The position numbers were made by a program, and so were the translations under genes. Below, in pieces: positions 22,133 through 35,202 of a stretch of 64,000 nt of DNA. Under the pieces are notes generated by a model, which made no database searches, was not told the DNA's origin, and saw only the letters and a list, made by a program, of their open reading frames with translations. Source of the stretch: Pachyseris speciosa (taxonomy: Eukaryota > Cnidaria > Anthozoa > Scleractinia > Pachyseridae); the NCBI GenBank assembly GCA_016490735.1, contig JAEMWC010000346.1, forward strand, positions 417,001-481,000, read 5' to 3'. The stretch's first letter is position 1. Every line of letters begins with the position of its first letter.

Positions 22133-22749
22133 CTAAGCGCACGCCACCGAAGCGTGCACTCTGGGATGATTCATACACGGGGCAGTGGCAGTAGAGTAAT
22201 CAGCAAACTTCAAGTTCAGCTTTTTCACCGAGTTCGTGTCTCTGTTGTGGTTATCATGACCGCCAATGATGAACAGCTCTTGCCCTCCTTCCTCTCCACC
22301 CAGCACCACGGCCGCGGCTGCCCCACTCCTCGGATCCATGGTATTGCGGATGATCAGCCAGAGGTTCAAGTCAGGATTGTACTTCTCAATGGAGTCCAGA
22401 ATCCCTACACTGTTGCTTCCACCAATCACGTAAAGGCGATCGCTGAACGTGACAACGGCGTGGTTCATCCGGGACTTGTTCATACTGCTCATGTCGCACC
22501 ACTTGTTTGTCATTGGATCATAACACTCGACATGCTCGATTTCTGAGATTCCACAGTACCCCCAAACGGCGAAGAGGCGTCCTTGCAGAGGTGCCATTCC
22601 GAAGTGACTCCTTGGCAGACGCATGTTGGCTACCTGGCTCCATTCATTTTTAATAGGGTCGTAACGCTCGACACTCTTCAGTGCAGAGCCGTTGTGGGAC
22701 CCACCGACAGCATACAGTCATCCCTCGAGAACTGACACTGCTAAAGCAC
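22133..22749 (-). pseudogene. Kelch exon 3, copy b
   Basis: Full-length (617 nt) exon with kelch repeats 3-6. Three defects are seen: the acceptor AG is lost (CCCCAATGTGC), a TGG-to-TGA nonsense change at 22718-22720 sits in the EGWLYA strand, and GGG to TGG turns AVGGYCG into AVWGYCG. The C-terminal frame ends HASVACA. An AATAAA on the minus strand lies about 115 bp downstream. Confidence 0.9.
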
Positions 22750-23477
22750 ATTGGGGAAAAGAGTAGTGACAAAGGGTTAAAGAAGTTGGAAAATAACCAA
22801 CTTGGGAGAACTCCAGCACCGTAATTCTTTTATTGAGCAAAGACAGTTTGCAGGGTGGGGAGGGGTAGCGAGAAGGGCTTGTTTAGTTCGGCAGAACGCA
22901 AATAAATTAGCAGTTGTTTTATCATTCACTCTTATCTCGATAGATTCCCGAAAATAGGAAAAACTGTCAAAACTAACTTGAACAATACTTATCGCCTTTC
23001 AATTCCTCCCAAAGCTCAGGAGTGCTGCATGTCATACGCTGCTTGCATTTTCAATTTATAATTTGCGTTTTGCTAGCTCCTCTCATGCTTCAGTACTGAC
23101 TTATTTCCTCTCTTATTTGCGACCTTTTCGCCACCAAAACAGAAGCTTTAAATTTTGCTACCCTTTCCCACAGTACGAGAGTGAAAAAGGCACCCCTTTC
23201 GGGCATAGCCTGCTCCAGGCTCTCAGATATTTGGGGCGAGCGAAGAGCGAAACAACGAGCGAAGAACGAGGGAAAAACCTACTATTTGAAGGCATCGTAA
23301 CACCTTTATGGGGGACACTAAAATAAACTACAGTAAGAATCTAAAATCTAGAATCTTAAATCTAATACTAAAATCTAAGATCGGCCAAGAATTATTTAGT
23401 TAAAATGCAACTATTTACAATTAAAAGGAACTAGCTAACTATATGCGATATGAATTATTTTGCTAGGTAGAAGGTAC

Positions 23478-23528
23478 CTTTGCATTTTTTGAGTGATGTA
23501 ACTGAAGTCCACTGTCCCACACAAGGAT
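23478..23528 (-). pseudogene. Kelch exon 2, copy b, 3' part
   Basis: It matches the 3' part in copy a, with the GTACCT donor at its lower end. Confidence 0.85.
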
Positions 23529-23974
23529 ACAACAACAAGTAGCTTTATTTGCATGACCATAAGTTCATGCCGTATTGCAAAAGCACGTATCTTAACAAGA
23601 ACAATGTAATAATGTAATGAGATGGAAGATACAAATTAAAGATATATCAGTCTGATTTAGATAATATATTATTACGCGAATCTAAGCAAGATAGAATGAA
23701 CTTCGTCAATTCAATATTAACAAAATAATCAGGAGAATTTATTAATTCCTTGGTAGCTTCTGTAGGGATTAATTGGGTGATATTTGGTAGGTGATTTTTT
23801 ATTTTGCTATAAAATCTGTTCCTAAGAATTGAGTATTTAGGACAGCTAAAAAGAAAGTGTATGTCATCTTCAACTTGATTCGATCCACAAGTAGGGCAGA
23901 GTCTATCAAACCTTGGGATTTGACCGTATCTACCAGTTTCAATCATTAGCTTGTGATTACCTATTCGTAGTTTC
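23529..23974 (-). mobile_element. 5'-truncated LINE in kelch exon 2 (copy b)
   Basis: Same 446-bp length and same breakpoints as in copies a and e, hence one insertion copied by segmental duplication. It carries the ORF2 C-terminal zinc motif (RLCPTCGS) at 23647-23946. Confidence 0.85.
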
Positions 23975-24152
23975 TAGCTCTCCACGGTGACCTGGTCAGT
24001 GTACTCTCTGTTCAGTCCTCCCACGGCATACAGCAGGCCATCAAGGATTGCGGACCCAGCGTACTTGCGAGGGATGATCATGAGTGCAATTATCCGCCAT
24101 TTCTTCTCATTGAAGTCAAAGCACTCCACGTCGTTTAAGACTTTGCGATTTT
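23975..24152 (-). pseudogene. Kelch exon 2, copy b, 5' part
   Basis: It encodes NRKVLNDVECFDF to VTVES and is then interrupted by the LINE. Confidence 0.9.
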
Positions 24153-26885
24153 CTACCATCAAAAACGAATATTAAGTAAGTGAGACTATTGAAAAGTAAA
24201 CCCCAAAATTCCAGTTTCATAACTGACATTTAAATTCAAGGATTCTTGTTGCCCTCGGTTGCCCTCGAAAATGATCAAATTTCAAAGTGCTGTATTTGTA
24301 AAGCAAAGGAATCTATCGAGTTTGTTTCTGTGGTGTTTTCAGAGTAGTAGATATTGAAAGACATCCTTTGCTGGAGGTTTAGAATATTAATTGTAATAAC
24401 ATAATATGAAAAACAGCTACGTCCTAGAGAGAGTTGGAGAGTAGTCATGGTCCACTGGTCAAGAAGTGTTTACTGTTTGAACAGAAGGCGTTAGAGAGTT
24501 CCATAAGTCTGGGATTAGTCTTTGGGTCAGCTTTGATTTGAGTTCATCCGCAGGAAATTGTATATGTATATATGGTGAACTCATATTTTCACGGTCCTTT
24601 ACCAGTTGTGTGTAACGGAAAAGTTTCGCTGCTGGCAGTTGACTGAGGGACAGATCGATTTCAGGAAAAAATATCATCTTGGTGTCTGCTTGGCTGATAC
24701 GAAGAAGGAACTACTTTCAGTTCGCGGTCTCTCCAAAATACGTAAAAAATGGGACCGACTTGGACCAGCTTTCTCTCAAGACAAGGCAGGAAGACGAAAG
24801 GCAGGAAAATGAACGAAATACAGTTGGCATGGAAATTGACATAGTAAATGTTTGTGCTTGTAAACTGTTAGCTTATTGAAGATCCAACTTTGGGCTATTA
24901 ATTTTTATACAGCTGTCAAAAAAAACATAAGTGAGAGTAATCGTGATCGTGTGATGGAGTGAAAAGGTTTGCTATTAATATTTTGTTATTACTGTAGCTA
25001 TATTCATCTGTCAAAATAAGGTCAAACATTAGAACCATTCAAATTAGTATACGCAGCGACGGAGACCTTGCATGTTGGCAGATGCTAATGCTTATATATC
25101 CTAGATAACTGAAGAATTTTTCAGGAGTGAGCGAGTGAGTGAGTGAGTGAGTGAGTTTGAGGTTTTGTCGGGTGAGCCTGTGGACCTTTGCCTCCGGTAG
25201 AATAAATTGTTTCGTTGCCTTAGTCGATGCATTGTTCCGTGATATCATGAAGGACGGCTGAAAAGCATTCGCGAGAATGACGAAATCAGATCAAACTAAT
25301 CTGAGAATCTTCTTTAAAAAGAAGAAGATTATTTGACATTTTTTCGATCATCTATATCAAGTGTACATATATATCCTACCGTAATAAATAACAAGAATGA
25401 AATATGCACAAATTCTAAGCCAAGCCTTTCTTAATCTATAAATGCACATTAACCGGTACAAGGGAAGTGAGAAGCAAATTGAAATTGCAGGTGACGACGA
25501 ACTGTGATTAGAATTGTTTCGGGTAAATGACTCTTAATCGAGGAAGTTTGAACCGTAAGACCATTGTAGCCCAAGGCAACGGTGGAAGTTGTACAGCACA
25601 GTGTTTTGCATGAGCACGTTACGGAAGTCGCAATTATAACTGAGTCGGTAGCGTCCAAATAGGCCTTTTCCATTCTTCTGGAAGGTCTTTAGGGACCGAC
25701 AGACGTTGGATCGGCCTTACTGAAGATCGCAGTTCAGGGAAATAAAGTGATACGCTTTTTCACTTTGGGCTCTCAATAAGGGAACAACATAACTCAGGGG
25801 CAATAAAGCATCGACATATCTTAAGAGCACTTGTTAAACTCGTCAAGTATTGTCAAGGCTTTACGTCACACGTAAACAAGCCTGAAGGGGTGAAGGGACC
25901 CGTGACGAGAGCTGAGAGAAGGATCGCTACTTCGCAATTTACGAATTAACAATCATAGTGGAAACCCTACCTTTGCAAACCACCTCTCATAAGTGACCAT
26001 GTTCCGTAAGCGACTACTTTTCTAACATGCCAAAAATTTTCAGTTTGCAGTCAAATCACTGTACTGAATTGCAACCTCTCGTAAGCGACCGCGATCAATT
26101 TTGGAGCTGACAGTTTGAAATTTGCTATTGTCTACGACCACTCGTAAGCGACCACTTATCACAAAATCCGATTTCCTCTCTTGGGCGCCAACAACATGTT
26201 AGCTTTCAGTGTTGGCTATCTTGGCCAGCGCCGCAGTAGCCTCCCACGCAGTCGTTTTTAGGGGACTCGTATTTCACCTAAAAACGACTGCTTGGGAAGG
26301 TAGCGCCGCAGAGGTAGGTGCCACAAACAGGCGGAGGTGACAGTTCCCAAAACAAAGGGGGTTAGTTTCTAAACAAATTGTGGGGCTGCGGTACACGAAA
26401 ATTTACTTTTATCAACTGAGTTGGCCACCGTAAAGAGATTCAAAAGGTGATGTTTCGATCATTAGCCCCAAATTGTCGAGTTCCGAAATAGACTTGCAAC
26501 ACACACCTATGCTGTACCAGTTCTGAAATGAGCGATCAGATTGAATGCTTTGTCATAAGAAAGAGATAGCCTTATCTTGGAATTAATTTGTCCATGACTC
26601 TATCAGTTAAAAATTTGTGGTCTTCAAACAGACGACCTAAATTGTTTTAAAAGTTAACCCGGGAGTTAACAACCCGTTACGTTTCTAACATCAGCGGAAA
26701 AGCACACAAGGGCCTAAAAAATAAATGCACTGGTTCGAGAATTCAAGGAAGTTATGAATCCGTTGCACAAGTAGTTTTCAATGCCAGCTGTTAATGTATT
26801 TTAGCTAAGTCATCGCTGTCTTGTTTTCTCTATAATGAGAGGGCGGAGTAAATTTCTGTTACAACCCCATGCTACAAATGTAACA
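24153..26885 (-). other. KLHL intron-1 remnant of copy b
   Basis: It is collinear with 9397-12014. It has a (GAGT)n tract at 25126-25157 and a hairpin at 26242-26297, and keeps about 120 bp (near 26055-26165) lost from copy a by a deletion between ATCAC repeats. No exon 1. Confidence 0.7.
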
Positions 26886-27154
26886 AAATTCAAAGCTCCT
26901 GTTTCGGTTTATGAAAGGATCGCAAAAATAGACTATGAAAGGAAATAAGACACTAAAAGCACTAGAAAAACTAGCAAAAACAAGAACGCTCTTCGCGTTG
27001 CAGTTTTGAAAATGCAAGCATGTATCACATGCAGCACTCCTGAGCTTTGGGAGGAATTGAGTGACGTTATAAGTTTTGTTCAAGTTCTTTTAACAGTTTG
27101 ACCTCCTTTCGGGAATCTAACGAGATAGGGTGAATGATAAAACAACTTTCTACC

Positions 27155-28677
27155 TATGGAAAACTTTTCACCTCTGTTCTTAACACAGGGCTGAAAACTT
27201 ATGTACTTAAACAAAACATTTTGCATAAGGCTCAAATTGGATTTTTGCCAAATCATCGTACATCCGATCCCATATTTAGTCTGAGAACCCCAGTTAAATA
27301 TGTCAATCACGTTCCAAAAGGTAAATTATACACCTGCTTCATAGACTTCAAAAAAGCTTTTGATTCGGTTTGGCATAATGGCCTCTTTTATAAACTTCTC
27401 CAATACAAAATTGGAGGGAAGTTCTATGATTTAGTTAAAATCTTTACTCAAAAACAATATGTGCGATCAAAGTTTTGGACCAAAGGACAGAAGTTTTTGA
27501 TTATTGCAAAGGTGTTAGACAAGGATGTATCCTTTCTCCCATGTTATTTAATTTATACCTAAATTAAATCCCCTTTCTGCTTGACCGTGCAGATACAGAT
27601 CCTAAATGGATCTCATCTAAATTGTTTACTCTATGCAGATGACTTAGCGTTAATCTCTCACTCAGCCAAAGGCCTAGAAAAGGCACTTTCCATTCTCTCA
27701 GAATATTGTGATAATTGGTTATTATCTGTGAACCCAAAGAAAACTAAAATCCTGATCTTTCAGAAGAAATATAGACAATCTATTCTTAATAAACGTAATT
27801 TTCAGATTAATCACCATAGAATAGAAATTGTCAATAACTACATTTATCTTGGAGTCAATTTTTCTTCTAATGGAAACTTTAAAGATTGCAAATTATATTT
27901 GAAGGATAAGGTACTGTGAGACGTTCCTTCTTTGCCACTCGCCGTTATCTAGACTTCTCTAAATTACCACTTGATATTTCTAATAAACTTTTTAATTCAC
28001 TTTTCATACCCATCCTTCTCTATGGCTCAGAGGTATGGGGAATTTATGAGAGAGATGGCTTCAACACTTGGGAAAAGGATCCTACTGAAAAACATATTTT
28101 TCTCTGTAAACAATTCTTAAGCGTAAACAAACAGTGTCCAAATGTTGCAGCCAGAAATGAACTCGGAAGACTATCTTTAATACTTAATATAGACAGTAAC
28201 ATTTTAAAATTCTGGATTCATTTGCAAAACTTGGCAGATAATAATATTGCAAAACAATAATGTTTACAACTTTCAATAGATATGGCTGAGAAAAATCAAT
28301 CGGGGATTTCGCAAAAAGTTAAAATTCTATGTGATAAGTATAATTCAAACTCCATGATTTTGAATGAAAACAATACAGTAAAGTTTTCATCTCTCATATC
28401 ACTGAAAACAAATCCAAACGGTCTTAATTAAGCATCAATTATCACTCCTGAACCCAAACAGAAAACTTAATTTTTATACCACTTTTAAAACAGACACCAA
28501 AAAAGCTAAAATTCTTCCTCCACAGGTCTGCTATCAACAAATTTTGACTAGGGAATCATCGACTTTACATTGAAACAGGGAGATACAGTGTACCCAAGAC
28601 ACCCGAACACTTAAGAATCTGTGCCAGTCCAATGAAATTGAATTGAATGTCACGTCATGTTTTCTTGCTCATTTATG
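27155..28677 (+). pseudogene. LINE L3, least damaged reverse-transcriptase copy
   Basis: Three long frames follow one another: 27134-27562 (GFLPNHRTSDPIFSL, CFIDFKKAFDSVWHNGL), 27581-27919 (CLLYADDLALISHSAKG with intact YADD, then NPKKTKILIF, YLGVNFSS) and 27916-28260 (LLYGSEVWGIYERD). At least two frameshifts remain and the endonuclease is absent. It is preceded by R (26885-27154). Confidence 0.85.
28374..28380. other. Possible Tc1-type excision footprint
   Basis: At the site where L1 and L5 carry the TA-flanked MITE and L2, L4 and L6 read AATAGTAAAG, L3 reads AATACAGTAAAG. That includes TACAGTA, the scar form typical of Tc1 family elements with CAGT ends. A plain 2-bp insertion is an alternative. 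Confidence 0.4.
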
Positions 28678-28719
28678 TTGGAGGAAAGATTGCGTGACGA
28701 GCCAAAAAAAACGTCTGCG

Positions 28720-28997
28720 TTGGAGGCTACTGCTTTCTACTATTATTACTATTGCTACTAATATTACTGACAATAATAGGGATGGTGATAATATCAAATG
28801 CTAACAATAACTATGGAGATCTGTATTCTAAATTAAATTTTAACGGTGAGTGTAACCATTTTTTGGATAACTTAACCTCTTGCCTCGAAAAGAGAATTCC
28901 CAAATTTTCTTCAACGGTAGCTTATTTCACTTGCTCCTATCTTCGATGTAACTACCATGAAACCTTGGACTGTCTTTGCTCCCCTTTGACAAGTTAA
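28720..28997 (+). CDS. Small hydrophobic-leader, six-cysteine ORF, copy c
   Basis: The frame runs through a Leu/Ile-rich segment (LLLILLTIIGMVIISNA, like a signal peptide or anchor) into about 65 residues with six Cys (GEC, TSC, FTC, RC, DC, LC) and stops after CSPLTS. The upstream start seen in copy d (ATG at 39351) is replaced here by a half-MITE, so this copy probably lacks its own start. The leader is encoded by imperfect CTA/TTA triplets and could be low-complexity DNA. A good donor-like AACG-GTGAGT lies mid-ORF, so the real gene may be spliced. Family unknown; a secreted product is inference. Confidence 0.4.
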
Positions 28998-29137
28998 AAA
29001 GAGAAAAAAAGCCTTTAAAATACACTGCTCGGTTTTTGGACTAGTACGAATAGGCTCTTATTTTCCTTAAGGACAATAAAGCGGGCAAAACACGCAAGTG
29101 CGATTTCGATTTTACATGATAGTCGATTACTGCCGGG

Positions 29138-29143
29138 TTTATT
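29138..29143 (-). promoter_or_regulatory. Candidate poly(A) signal of kelch copy c
   Basis: AATAAA on the minus strand, 113 bp past the homologous stop position. It is kept in copy b and changed in a and d. Confidence 0.35.
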
Positions 29144-29255
29144 ATTGGTTGTTATGGCTCGTTTGATCAGCGTATTTCCTGGCCACAAAGTTCTTAAATA
29201 ACAACTGTCGACTCTGCCCACTATCATATGCAGAGATGAACTCAGCACTAAGGCT

Positions 29256-29870
29256 CTAAGCGCACGCCACCGAAGCGTGCACTCTGGATGATTCATACAC
29301 GGGGCAGTGGCAGTAGAGTAATCAGCAAACTTCAAGTTCAGCTTTTTCACCGAGTTCGTGTCTCTGTTGTGGTGATCATGACCGCCAATGATGAACAGCT
29401 CTTGCCCTCCTTCCTCTCCACCCAGCACCACGGCCGCGGCTGCCCCACTCCTCGGATCCATGGTATTGCGGATGATCAGCCAGAGGTTCAAATCAGGATT
29501 GTACTTCTCAATTGAGTCCAGAATCCCTACACTGTTGCTTCCACCAATCACGTAAAGGCGATCGCTGAACGTGACAACGGCGTGGTTCATCCGGGACTTG
29601 TTCATACTGCTCACGTCGCACCACTTGTTTGTCATTGGATCATAACACTCGACATGCTCGATTTCTGAGATTCCACAGTACCCCCAACGGCGAAGAGGCG
29701 TCCTTGCAGAGGTGCCATTCCGAAGTGACTCCTTGGCAGGCGCATGTTGGCTACCTGGCTCCATTCATTTTTAATAGGGTCGTAACGCTCGACGCTCTTC
29801 AGTGCAGAGCCGTTGTGGGACCCACCGGCGGCATACAGCCATCCCTCCAGAACTGATACTGCTAAAGCGC
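29256..29870 (-). pseudogene. Kelch exon 3, copy c (acceptor intact, two frameshifts)
   Basis: The acceptor CGCTCACTTAG precedes GCGCTTTAGC, in phase with exon 2. Kelch repeat 3 (GWLYAAGGSHNGSALKSV) is read normally. Then C6 has become C5 near 29682, shifting the frame after RLFAVGG and ending about 20 residues on. A second 1-nt loss (CTCTGGATG for CTCTGGGATG, near 29287) changes the C-terminus. If the C-run loss is a sequencing error, the exon would be nearly intact. Confidence 0.9.
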
Positions 29871-30666
29871 CTAAGTGAGCGGAGAAGAGAAAAACTGTTA
29901 GGGTAGGAAAAACCAATTTTGCAGAGCTTGACTGCAGTAACGTTTTTATTGCGCCATCACCCTCTTAATTGCAAATTCCAGTGGCTTAAAATTTCATGAA
30001 CGTTTAGGAAGTGGAACGAGAAACGATAAACCACGGACAAAAATATTTCGGGTACGGTATTAGGACAGCATTAATAGAGAGTTTGAGCAACGACTTCGGA
30101 AATGGTAACGAAAACGCCAGAAGCCAAGAGTTTTAATGAGCAACATTGACAATGGCTCTGTACAAGCATTTAAAAATTTGGCACATCTTGTTACCGCACT
30201 CGGGAAACAACAACGTGAAAGGCCAGATTTACATAGCGCACTTCCCAGGCTTACTCTCCAAGGCGCAATATATATTTCAATAGTTAGAAAGTTGTTTTAT
30301 CATGCACCCTATCTCGGTAGATTTCCGAAAGGAGGACAAACTGTCAAAAAGAACTTAAACAATACTTAAAACGCCACTGAATTCCTCCCAATTGAAAGCT
30401 TATGATACGCATGTGATATGTTGCTTGCATTTTCAAAACTGCAAGGCGAAGACCGTTTTTTTTTTATAGCTCTTCTCGTGCTTTTAGTGACTTATTTCCT
30501 CTCACAGTCTATTTTTGCGACCCTTTCATAAACCGAAACAGGAACTTTGAATTTTGTTACCCTTTCCCACAGTACGAGAGTGAAAAAGGCACCCCTTTCG
30601 GGCAGGGCTTCCAAAAACCTGCTAGTTGTAGTAACCCTTCCACCTATTTTACTATTTAGAAGGTAC

Positions 30667-30897
30667 CTTTGCATTTGTTGAGTGATGCAACTGAAGTCCA
30701 CTGTCCCACACAAGGATTGTAACTCTCCACGGTGACCAGGTCAGTGTACTCTCTGTTTATTCCTCCCACGGCATACAGCAGGCCATCAAGGATTGCGGAC
30801 CCAGCGTACTTGCGAGGGATAATCATGGGTGCAATTATCCGCCATTTCCTCTCATTGAAATCAAAGTATTCCACGTTATTTAACACTTTTCGATTTT
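30667..30897 (-). CDS. Kelch exon 2, copy c, intact
   Basis: 231 nt with both splice sites: TTTTTTCATTGTAG acceptor and CAAAG-GTACCT donor. It encodes ENRKVLNNVEYFDFNERKW, LLYAVGGINREY and YNPCVGQWTSVASL. No LINE insertion. Its phase (2 nt completing a Glu codon) fits exon 1, but no exon 1 lies between it and 44.6 kb, so it could only be used by very long-range splicing. Confidence 0.85.
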
Positions 30898-30999
30898 CTA
30901 CAATGAAAAAATGATTGTTAATTATAACTGAGGGCATCATGAATGTCCTATGCAGACAGGCACGCAGCAGACGCTTGAGTAAGATGGAACGAAAGTCAG

Positions 31000-32130
31000 C
31001 CTCTAGGTCTGTTGCGGAGGGCAACAAGACTTAACCGCATTTGCTGTCCCTCTGAAGGGCACCAACATGGCCACCGTAAAAGTTGGTAAAAGAAATAATT
31101 CAGATCATGAAAATCCATATTCTTCGTTTCTTTTCAAAATTGTTGAGATGGCTCTTTAAATTTGATACCATTTAATAATTATTGAATTTAATAACATTTT
31201 GAGAATTCTTGCCCTTCTGGTTGCCACGCAATAACATTAGGATTAGGGTTTTAGGATCTTAGATATTTTATTGGAATTTATTGTACGTGATAAATTTTTT
31301 TACCGTGTATAAATAATGATTAAAGATTAAAGTTCGTAGCCGGAAATTGCACGCATTGCGAGCCCATCTTTCATGATGTACATGTTACCAGTTGTGCGTG
31401 ACCTAAAAGACACGGTGGCATGCATGACGCAACATGAAGTATTACATGGCATCACCTGTCGCCAAAACGTAAACAAACAAAGCAGTTGAGACAGACATAT
31501 GGACCTTATCGAATTTTTGGAAAAATTACCATTTTGGTAATTGCTACGTTGCAGAGGCCCATCTTGTGGGAATGAAGAATTAATTGTTTCCTAAATGCAT
31601 TGTCCCCAAAGTTACGTGAAAAATGGGATTGACTTACGATGTGCTCTCAGGCCAGACAGGAAACCGAAAGACAGGAAAATACACGAAATACAGTTAACAC
31701 GGGAACTGGCCTATTGAACATGTACTCAAGATGAGATTTTGGGCAATTATTTTGGCCACGCAAAGATGACGAAAAGTCATCATATCACCTTTTCGGTGGC
31801 CATAGGGGAAAACTTCATGATTACGTAGTTTTTCACGTAGTTTTTCACACGCTGTGAAAAAAAGGTCCTTGAAACAGACATCGATGACATGCACTCACTG
31901 TGTATTCCTTTGATGTGGTTTTACTCACAGTCTAAAATTTCTCATCGCAATTCTACTGCGCCAAAAGTTTCAGTTTACCGCAGAATCATCGGATCGTTTC
32001 CTGATGCCGACATTTCATCCATAACAAAACTTGATCACAAACTTGGGAACATTTCGCAAAATTTATCGAATTAAGGGCCTTTCCTGAAACTCTCCTTGCC
32101 CAGTAACTTTTCTTTGTTACCGCGTTGGGT
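31000..32130. other. Mostly unique spacer upstream of copy c
   Basis: This is the least repeated part of the inner window. One weak candidate exon is seen at about 31932-32074 on the plus strand: GGTTTTACTCACAG acceptor, then about 47 open codons (SKISHRNSTAPKVSVYRRII) to TAA. There is no partner exon and no recognised family. Confidence 0.35.
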
Positions 32131-32134
32131 CGAA

Positions 32135-32777
32135 AATTTTAGACGGCGCGACCTTCATGTGTGCGGCAAGCTGACTTAAGCATTTCTAACGCGCAAATTC
32201 TGGTCCGAGGCCTTTTTAAATGCGCATTATAAAGAATTGCGACACAAATCGACATTACGAAATATAATAAGAATTGTTTCGTGAAAATTACAGGCCACTC
32301 GCGACTCTTAAAATGTCGCGTAATTTTGAAACATATTTAGAAACCAAAAGACAGTCGTAGCCCTGGGCAATAACAACAGTTGTATTGCATGCGCACGTTA
32401 CGGAAGTTGGATACCATATTCGCAACAAAAATCGTAGCGTCTAAGGCAATGGGCCGTTTCATTCGTCTGGAAGGTCTGTAAATGAAAACAAACAACTAGC
32501 GAGAGACAGACTCGGGATTTGCTCAGATCGCGAGTTCAGTGCATTGCGTGATCCGGTTTAGCACTTCAGGCCCTCGATGGGGACATAACTGGACAACGAC
32601 TATCGTAAACTCGCCAAGTATGTGTCAATAATTGATGAAAGATGTGGCTTCACGTGAGATGCAGGAGAAGCCGCAAAGGGAAAGAAGCGGCGAAAGCATG
32701 AGAGAACACGAGGATGAAACACGAAGTGCTCGCGAGGAGTTTTCAAAACAAAACACGTTGCAAGCTTTTGAATACCG
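32135..32777. repeat. Duplicated non-coding block, copy of 17440-18060
   Basis: Near-identical to 17440-18060 and 58535-59125 from TTTTAGACGGCGCG to TTTGAATACCGT, where a LINE interrupts it. Confidence 0.8.
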
Positions 32778-33745
32778 TTACAATCAGATTTAAAGAAGTT
32801 GGAAACATGGCAAGATATATGGCAAATGGAATTCAACCCATCTAAGTGTTTTATTATGTGCATATCCAAACAGAAAAATCCACCTACTAGAGAGTATGTT
32901 TTTTTTGTAACACTGTTTTTAACTATGTTGATAAGCACTCTTATTTGGGTGTCACCCTAGACACAAATCTCAGATGGCAGTATCACCTCCAAGAAATATC
33001 CTCGAAAGCTACAAAGACTCTGAATTTGATCAAAAGGAATTTTTGGTTTTGTGAACAACTTGATACCAAAAATACCTTGTACAAGGCACTTGTGAGATCA
33101 AAAATGGAATATGCATCAGTAGTGTGGGATCCTTATCATCAGTGTGATATTGACAAGCTAGAGAATATTCAGAGAGTAGCTGCTCGGTTTTGCGGTAAAA
33201 ATGACTACAGGCATGCCTCCAGTGTAACAGCAATGATTAAAGATTTGGAGCGGGATTCATTGGCTTCTCGCCGCAAAAGAGCTCGGCTGTGCACTATGTA
33301 TAAGATTACACACAACATTATCCACATGAACAAGGATAAATACCTAAGACCAACTAGGAAAACCCGTCCACGTGGATCTCATGACTTTAAATACTATATT
33401 GAATTTCCAAGTAATGACATTTATAAGTTTTCTTATTTCCCAAGAACAATCAGAGAGTGGAATAGTCTCCCCTCTGAGATAGTATCTGCCGAATCTTTGA
33501 ACAGTTTTAAGAATCACCTGAGGATCAATTTCCGAGGTTAGTTGCTCCAGAGTATCATTTTAATTTTTAACTTCATTATGAATTACAATTTTTTTTTTGG
33601 TATTATTATTTTCATTATCATCAGAGTTTCATTATTTATATATTTATTTTTTATTTTTTATCTATTACTAAAATATTTGGTATTTATTTATTATATTATT
33701 ATTGTTTATTTATTATTTATTTTTTAAATTTTATAGTTGGCGCGA
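32778..33745 (+). mobile_element. 5'-truncated LINE of a second family
   Basis: The reverse-transcriptase C-terminal end begins LKKLETWQDIWQMEFNPSKC, with a frameshift before YLGVTLDTNLRW. A 198-codon frame (32945-33541) then runs through SKMEYASVVWDPY, KLENIQRVAARF, ARLCTMYKITH and REWNSLPSEIV to a natural stop. An AT-rich tail follows to about 33740. The empty site is visible at 18070 and 59130 (ACCGTATTTACTC). The 198-codon frame is open and looks younger than L1-L6. Confidence 0.85.
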
Positions 33746-34130
33746 TAACGCCGCGGCGTTTTATTAAAAATTTTAATTTAGCGTGCCCGATGAGGCGTGT
33801 ATTCAAGGGCGGCGTTTACATGTATTTCAAAATCATACATCGTAAGCCACTGGCAACAATTACGGTAGATCATTTGTAAATATTATTTAAAACAGAAACA
33901 TGTTTAAATTTCCAATGTCTCCCTTTTTTGCCGAGATAGAATCGTAATTGTCCCGCTTGTGATCAACGTTCAGAAAATTTCGACGTCAGTGTGCTTTTTA
34001 ATTGTTTTTATTTTATAATCCTGGAATAAACGCCGCATTTTTCTGATTGGGTGCGGCGTTCATTCGAGGGCGGCGTTAATTCGTATTTTTGCTTCCATTT
34101 TCGGTGTTCAATCGACGCGAGGGCGGCATG
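33746..34130. repeat. Right part of the CGCCGCGGCG element
   Basis: It continues the element split by the LINE and matches 18085-18450. Confidence 0.6.
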
Positions 34131-34134
34131 CCAG

Positions 34135-35202
34135 AGTCGGTAGCGTCCAAATAGGCCTTTTCCATTCTTCTGGAAGGTCTTTAGGGACCCGCAGACGTTG
34201 GATCGGCCTTACTGAAGATCGCAGTTCAGGGAAATAAAGTGATCCGCTTTTTCACTTTGGGCTCTCAATAAGGGAACAACATAACTCAGGGGCAATAAGG
34301 CATCGCCATATCTCAAGAGCACTTGTAAACTCGTCAAGTATTGTCAAGGCTTTACGTCACATTTAAACAAGCCTCAAGGGGTGAAGGGACCCGTGACGAG
34401 AGCTGAGAGAAGGATCGCTACTTCGCAATTTACGAATTAACAATTATAGTGGAAACCCTACCTTTGCAAACCACCTCTCATAAGTGACCATGTCCCGTAA
34501 GCGACTACTTTTCTAATTACCAAACTTTTTCAGTTTGTAGTCAAATCACTGTACTGAATTGCAACCTCTCGTAAGCGACCGCGATCAATTTCAGAGCTGA
34601 CAGTTTGAAATTTGGTATTGTCTGCGACCACTCGTAAGCGACCACTTAGCACAAAATCCGATTTCCTCTCTTGGTGGTCTTCAAACAGACGACCTTAATT
34701 GTTTTAAAAGTTAACCCGGGAGTTAACAACACGTTACGTTTCTAACATCAGCGGAAAAGCACACAAGAGCCTAAAAATATAAATGCACTGGTTCGAGAAT
34801 TCAAGGAATTTACGAATCCGTTGCACAAGCAGTTTTCAATGCCACCTGTTAATGTATTTTAGCTAAGTCATCGCTGTCTTGTTTTCTCTATAAGGAGAGG
34901 GCGGAGTAAATTTCCGTTACAACCCCATGCTACAAATGTTACAAAATTCAAAGCTCCTGTTTCGGTTTATGAAAGGATCGCAAAAGTAGACTATGAAAGG
35001 AAATAAGACACTAAAAGCACTAGAAAAGCTAGCAAAAAACAAAAAAACGCTCTTCGCGTTGCAGTTTTGAAAATGCAAGCATGTATCACATGCAGCACTC
35101 CTAATCTTTGGGAGGAATTGAGTGGCGTTATAAGTTTTGTTCAAGTTCTTTTTAACAGTTTGACCTCCTTTCGGGAATCTAACGAGATAGGGTGAATGAT
35201 AA
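34135..35202 (-). other. KLHL intron-1 fragment, shortened, plus R element
   Basis: As at 18535-19830, but missing about 580 bp including the hairpin (joined at CTCTTGG-TGGTCTTC near 34674). R lies at about 34920-35218. Confidence 0.65.

Noticed and set aside
33542..33727. 61-codon Ile/Phe/Tyr-rich ORF
   Set aside because: It translates the AT-rich LINE tail and is low complexity.
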